Shown: piece by piece, positions 61,299-64,000 of the stretch
Position numbering within the stretch: the stretch's first letter is position 1
Layout of the letters: each line of letters begins with the position of its first letter
NCBI GenBank assembly: GCA_017577615.1
Contig: PKRE01000002.1
Coordinates: 434,001 to 498,000, forward strand
Length of the DNA: 64,000 nucleotides
Direction of reading: 5' to 3'
Source: Gammaproteobacteria bacterium
GTDB taxonomy: Bacteria > Pseudomonadota > Gammaproteobacteria > Steroidobacterales > Steroidobacteraceae
The notes under the pieces: generated by a model
Told to the model about the DNA's origin: nothing
What the model saw: the letters and a program-made list of their open reading frames with translations, nothing else
Databases searched by the model: none
Position numbers and translations under genes: made by a program

Positions 61299-62570
61299 TC
61301 AGACGTTGGCCTTGACCACTTTCAATGCCGGCGCAGCGCGCGAGGCTGGAGCGGCACCGGCCGCGTAGCTGTCGAGGAGATCTTCCATGCGCTGGAACAC
61401 GTCGGTGAGCACCTCGGGCGTCGGCAGATTGGTGACACGGAAGTGAGTCTTGTACGGCACATTAAAGCTCGTGCCTGGAGCGACCAGCACGTGCTTGTGC
61501 ACGAGCAGATCCATCGCAAACTGCTCGTCGTCGAAGTTGGGGAGCACGCCCGGCTTGACGCCGATGAAGGCGTACATCGCCCCTTTGGGGGCATGCACCT
61601 CCAAGTACTTGCTGCGCGCGACCGCATCCAAGATCGCTTGCCGCGACTGATACAGCCGCCCACCCGGACGGGTGAGCTCGACGATGCTCTGATAGCCGCC
61701 GAGCGCAGTCTGCACGGCCCATTGACCGGGCACGTTGCTGCAAAGTCGCAGCGATGACAGCTTGTCGACCGCGCTCAGATACTCGCCAGCCTGCTCGATC
61801 TCGCCGGAGAACACGCACCAGCCGACCCGGTAGCCGCAAGCACGGTAAACCTTCGACAAGCCCGACAACGTCCCGCACAGCGTCCCATGCACGAGCGTAG
61901 CCATCGGGACGAACTCGGCATCGTCGTAGACGATCTGGTCGTAGATCTCGTCGCTGAAGACGACCAGATGATGTTTCTCCGCGATGCGAGCGATCGCTTC
62001 CAGAGTGGCACGCGAATAGACGGCGCCCGTCGGGTTGTTCGGGTTGATCACCACGATCGCCCGCGTGCGGCTCGTGATGAGCGCCTCGATCTCGTCAGGA
62101 TCGGGCTCGAAACCGTTCTCCGGTCTGCACGGATAGTGGACCGGACGGCCGCGATTGAGGCTCACTGCAGCCGTCCAGAGCGGATAGTCGGGGCTCGGCA
62201 CGAGGACTTCGTCGCCGGTGGACAACAGCGCGCGCAACACCAGGTCGATGAGCTCGCTGACGCCGTTGCCCATGAACACCTCCTCGGCGCTCACGCCGCG
62301 CACGCCGCGGCTTTGCTGCTGCATCACGACCGCCTCACGCGCCGGGAAGATGCCTTTCTGGTGACAGTAAGCCTCGCTCGAGCGCAAGTTCTCGATCATC
62401 GCGAGCCGCATCGTCTCCGGGGTCCGAAAGCCGAACAGGCCCGGATTGCCGATATTGAGCTGCACGATGTCGTAGCCCATCCGTTCCATCTCGTGGGCGC
62501 GCCGCGCCAGATCGCCACGAATCTCATATCTGACGTTCGTCAAGTTGGCGCTGGGGCGGATGGGACGCAT
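61299..62570 (-). CDS. PLP-dependent aminotransferase, alanine transaminase (AlaA) type
   Basis: From ATG 62570 the product has 423 residues. It has IVQLNIGNPGLFGFRTPETM, VVINPNNPTGAVYSRATLEA, FSDEIYDQIVYDDAEFVPMA and the PLP Lys in LSGLSKVYRACGYRVGWCVF. This pattern, with a MRPIRPS-type start, matches AlaA-like enzymes that make alanine from pyruvate and glutamate. The family is class I; other substrates remain possible. The adjacent gene upstream is the racemase/isomerase homologue. Confidence 0.9.
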   Translation of the reverse strand: MRPIRPSANLTNVRYEIRGDLARRAHEMERMGYDIVQLNIGNPGLFGFRTPETMRLAMIENLRSSEAYCHQKGIFPAREAVVMQQQSRGVRGVSAEEVFMGNGVSELIDLVLRALLSTGDEVLVPSPDYPLWTAAVSLNRGRPVHYPCRPENGFEPDPDEIEALITSRTRAIVVINPNNPTGAVYSRATLEAIARIAEKHHLVVFSDEIYDQIVYDDAEFVPMATLVHGTLCGTLSGLSKVYRACGYRVGWCVFSGEIEQAGEYLSAVDKLSSLRLCSNVPGQWAVQTALGGYQSIVELTRPGGRLYQSRQAILDAVARSKYLEVHAPKGAMYAFIGVKPGVLPNFDDEQFAMDLLVHKHVLVAPGTSFNVPYKTHFRVTNLPTPEVLTDVFQRMEDLLDSYAAGAAPASRAAPALKVVKANV

Positions 62571-62684
62571 GACTGTGCTCTTGATGGGTTGATGGGTCCT
62601 GCCAAAAAGATAACAGAACTGCACCCATCGAAACGATATGCCGTTCACGCGCGACGCACCCGGTGCCTGGGGCCGAGCGCCCAT

Positions 62685-63431
62685 TCAATGCTCGAGCAGC
62701 AGCGACCCAAATCCGTCGATCTTGTCGTCGATGCCGCACGTGCGGAGCGCATACCAATAGGTACAGGTATTGACGGCAAGCACGGGCTTGCCGAGCCACT
62801 GCTCGGCTTCGGCAGCCACTCGCGCAAACGCAAGATTGGTGCCCACCTGCAAGATGAGCTCGACGCTCGAATCGTCCACTTCGCGCACGGCACGGCGCAG
62901 CCGCTCCAGCGGCTCGTGGGCCATCAGCAGTGGGCTGTTCGACTTCAAACCGAGCAAGTTGATAACCTCGAAGCCGCAATCAGTGAAAGCGCGTCGGACC
63001 TGCGCATCGCCGGCAGGCATATAAGGAGTGATCAAAGCGATACGGCGCACGCTGCCATAGCGCTGAATCGCTGCCTGGCAAGCCTGCATCCCGAGGATCA
63101 CGGGCACCCCTGCCCGCGTTTCCAAGTGCGTGCGAACGCCGGCGACATCGAGCATCCCTTCCCAGAACGTCTCCGCCGACATCCCCATGATCACTGCGGC
63201 CGGCGCACAGGCCACAACCGCATCGAGCGCGGTCTCGATGGAGGAACGCACAGCGCCCATCACTGCGGCGAGCTCCTCGTCGTTGCCGACAGGCGTATCC
63301 GGAATCACGACCCGCGAGATGTGGTTCGTGACGCCGCGCGGCCGCATGGCGTCAAGCTCGGGCTGGACGATTGTGTTCGTGGCCGGCACCACGACCCCGA
63401 ACTTGAGACGAAAGCCTAGAGCGTCAGGCAT
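62685..63431 (-). CDS. Asp/Glu racemase superfamily protein, maleate isomerase/AMDase-like
   Basis: The 248-residue product has LKFGVVVPATNTIVQPELDA, AAVIMGMSAETFWEGMLDVA and KPVLAVNTCTYWYALRTCGI. The second Cys of the family is present in NTCTYWYALR. The first position, Cys in maleate isomerase, falls in GMSAETFW and appears replaced by Met/Ser, as in arylmalonate-decarboxylase-like or related enzymes. Role unknown. Confidence 0.85.
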   Translation of the reverse strand: MPDALGFRLKFGVVVPATNTIVQPELDAMRPRGVTNHISRVVIPDTPVGNDEELAAVMGAVRSSIETALDAVVACAPAAVIMGMSAETFWEGMLDVAGVRTHLETRAGVPVILGMQACQAAIQRYGSVRRIALITPYMPAGDAQVRRAFTDCGFEVINLLGLKSNSPLLMAHEPLERLRRAVREVDDSSVELILQVGTNLAFARVAAEAEQWLGKPVLAVNTCTYWYALRTCGIDDKIDGFGSLLLEH

Positions 63432-63627
63432 CTGTGCAAACAGCAGTCATCACGGCGGCTAGTGTACCGCGGCGCGCGCCGTGCGCGGCCACGGCGCGAC
63501 ACGCTCCGGTTTTTTCTTCATGCAATCTAGATCTAACCACAGCGGCCGGAACGCTAACCGCTTCTTCCCCCAGCGGCTACAATGTGCGGCCTTTGCACGG
63601 GCGTGATCCCCTTTATCGGAGTTCTAC

Positions 63628-64000
63628 GTGAGCAAGATCCTCGTAGCCCTCAAGCGAGTTGTCGACGCCAACATACGTGTGCGCGTCAAGCCGGACGGCA
63701 GCGGCGTCGCCACCGAAGGCGTCAAGATGAGCATCAATCCGTTCGACGAGATTGCGCTCGAGGAGGCGCTGCGCATCAAGGAGAAAGGTGCTGCAGCCGA
63801 GGTCGTGGTCGCCAGCGTCGGCCCCGACGATGCGCAACAGCAATTGCGCACCGGTCTTGCAATGGGCGCCGACCGCGCGATCCACGTGCGAGCCGATCAG
63901 CCCATCGAGCCGCTCGCAGTTGCCCGCGTGCTGTTGAAGCTCATCGAAAGGGAGCAGCCCAAGATCGTGCTGCTCGGCAAGCAAGCGATCGATGACGACA
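63628..64000 (+). CDS. etfB: Electron transfer flavoprotein beta subunit EtfB (partial)
   Basis: The frame starts at GTG 63628, with GGAG (63618-63621) six bases upstream, and runs off the window after ~124 codons. It reads SKILVALKRVVDANIRVRVK, SINPFDEIALEEALRIKEKG, VVVASVGPDDAQQQLRTGLA and MGADRAIHVRADQPIEPLAV, and LLGKQAIDDD at the edge. This is the EtfB N-terminal Rossmann-like domain. EtfB shuttles electrons from acyl-CoA dehydrogenases, which fits the beta-oxidation gene elsewhere here. EtfA should lie just beyond. Confidence 0.93.
   Translation, partial: MSKILVALKRVVDANIRVRVKPDGSGVATEGVKMSINPFDEIALEEALRIKEKGAAAEVVVASVGPDDAQQQLRTGLAMGADRAIHVRADQPIEPLAVARVLLKLIEREQPKIVLLGKQAIDDD

Overview
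This window is high-GC, densely coded chromosomal DNA from a gammaproteobacterium. The cluster fabD-fabG-acpP-fabF-pabB-pabC-mltG-tmk-holB-pilZ, the type II secretion genes gspG-N, a rhombosortase, and a TIGR03623-type nuclease paired with a UvrD/AddA-like helicase together resemble the Xanthomonadales/Nevskiales/Steroidobacteraceae side of the class. That placement is an inference from gene content, not from a marker tree. No rRNA, tRNA or CRISPR array was seen.

Region 1 (1-8.7 kb, + strand) is a flagellar rod-hook-filament-junction operon: the end of flgD, then flgE, F, G, H, I, J, K, L, closing with an unrecognised 359-residue protein. FlgJ has only the rod-capping domain. Region 2 (8.7-16.8 kb, - strand) holds a cation efflux transporter, four exported alpha/beta hydrolases (CocE-like, BD-FAE-like, tannase-like and one more) and a JmjC/cupin-8 protein. 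Region 3 (16.9-21.7 kb) has a Tat-exported hydroxypyruvate-isomerase-like TIM barrel and, on the - strand, a likely para-alkylphenol oxidation operon: aryl-alcohol dehydrogenase, cytochrome c (PchC-like), a Tat-exported protein of unknown function in the pchX position, and the PchF/vanillyl-alcohol-oxidase-type flavoprotein.

Region 4 (21.7-39.5 kb) is the accessory, rearranged part. It holds small metabolic and stress genes (DUF302, GNAT, GST, a CarS/DUF46 CDP-lipid-synthase homologue) and two TonB receptors that both lack the end of the barrel. One receptor is joined directly to an oxidoreductase that has lost its first residues. It also has an IS66-like transposase remnant, a short tandem repeat, a TIR-like (DUF1863) protein facing a small helical protein, an endonuclease/exonuclease/phosphatase, a FadJ-type beta-oxidation enzyme, a double cNMP-binding/rhodanese fusion, and a CBS-DUF2267 protein. 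Two stretches of more than 1 kb have no convincing gene.

Region 5 (39.5-48.4 kb, - strand) is the fatty-acid/folate/peptidoglycan/replication cluster. Genes abut or overlap by ATGA at several joints. Region 6 (48.5-55.2 kb) pairs rhombosortase with the T2SS pseudopilin and inner-membrane genes gspG-H-I-J-K-L-M-N; gspC, D, E and F are not here. Region 7 (55.2-64 kb) carries the AddA/AddB-like pair, an AlaA-type aminotransferase, an Asp/Glu-racemase/maleate-isomerase homologue, and the start of etfB, which runs off the end.

The leading candidates for something under-described are the pchX-position protein, the TIR-like/helical-protein pair (the TIR-like protein appears to lack the usual catalytic Glu), the cNMP-rhodanese fusion, the flagellar-operon protein at 7.6-8.7 kb, the rhombosortase/T2SS pairing, and a PabB carrying the PIAGT rather than the PIKGT motif.
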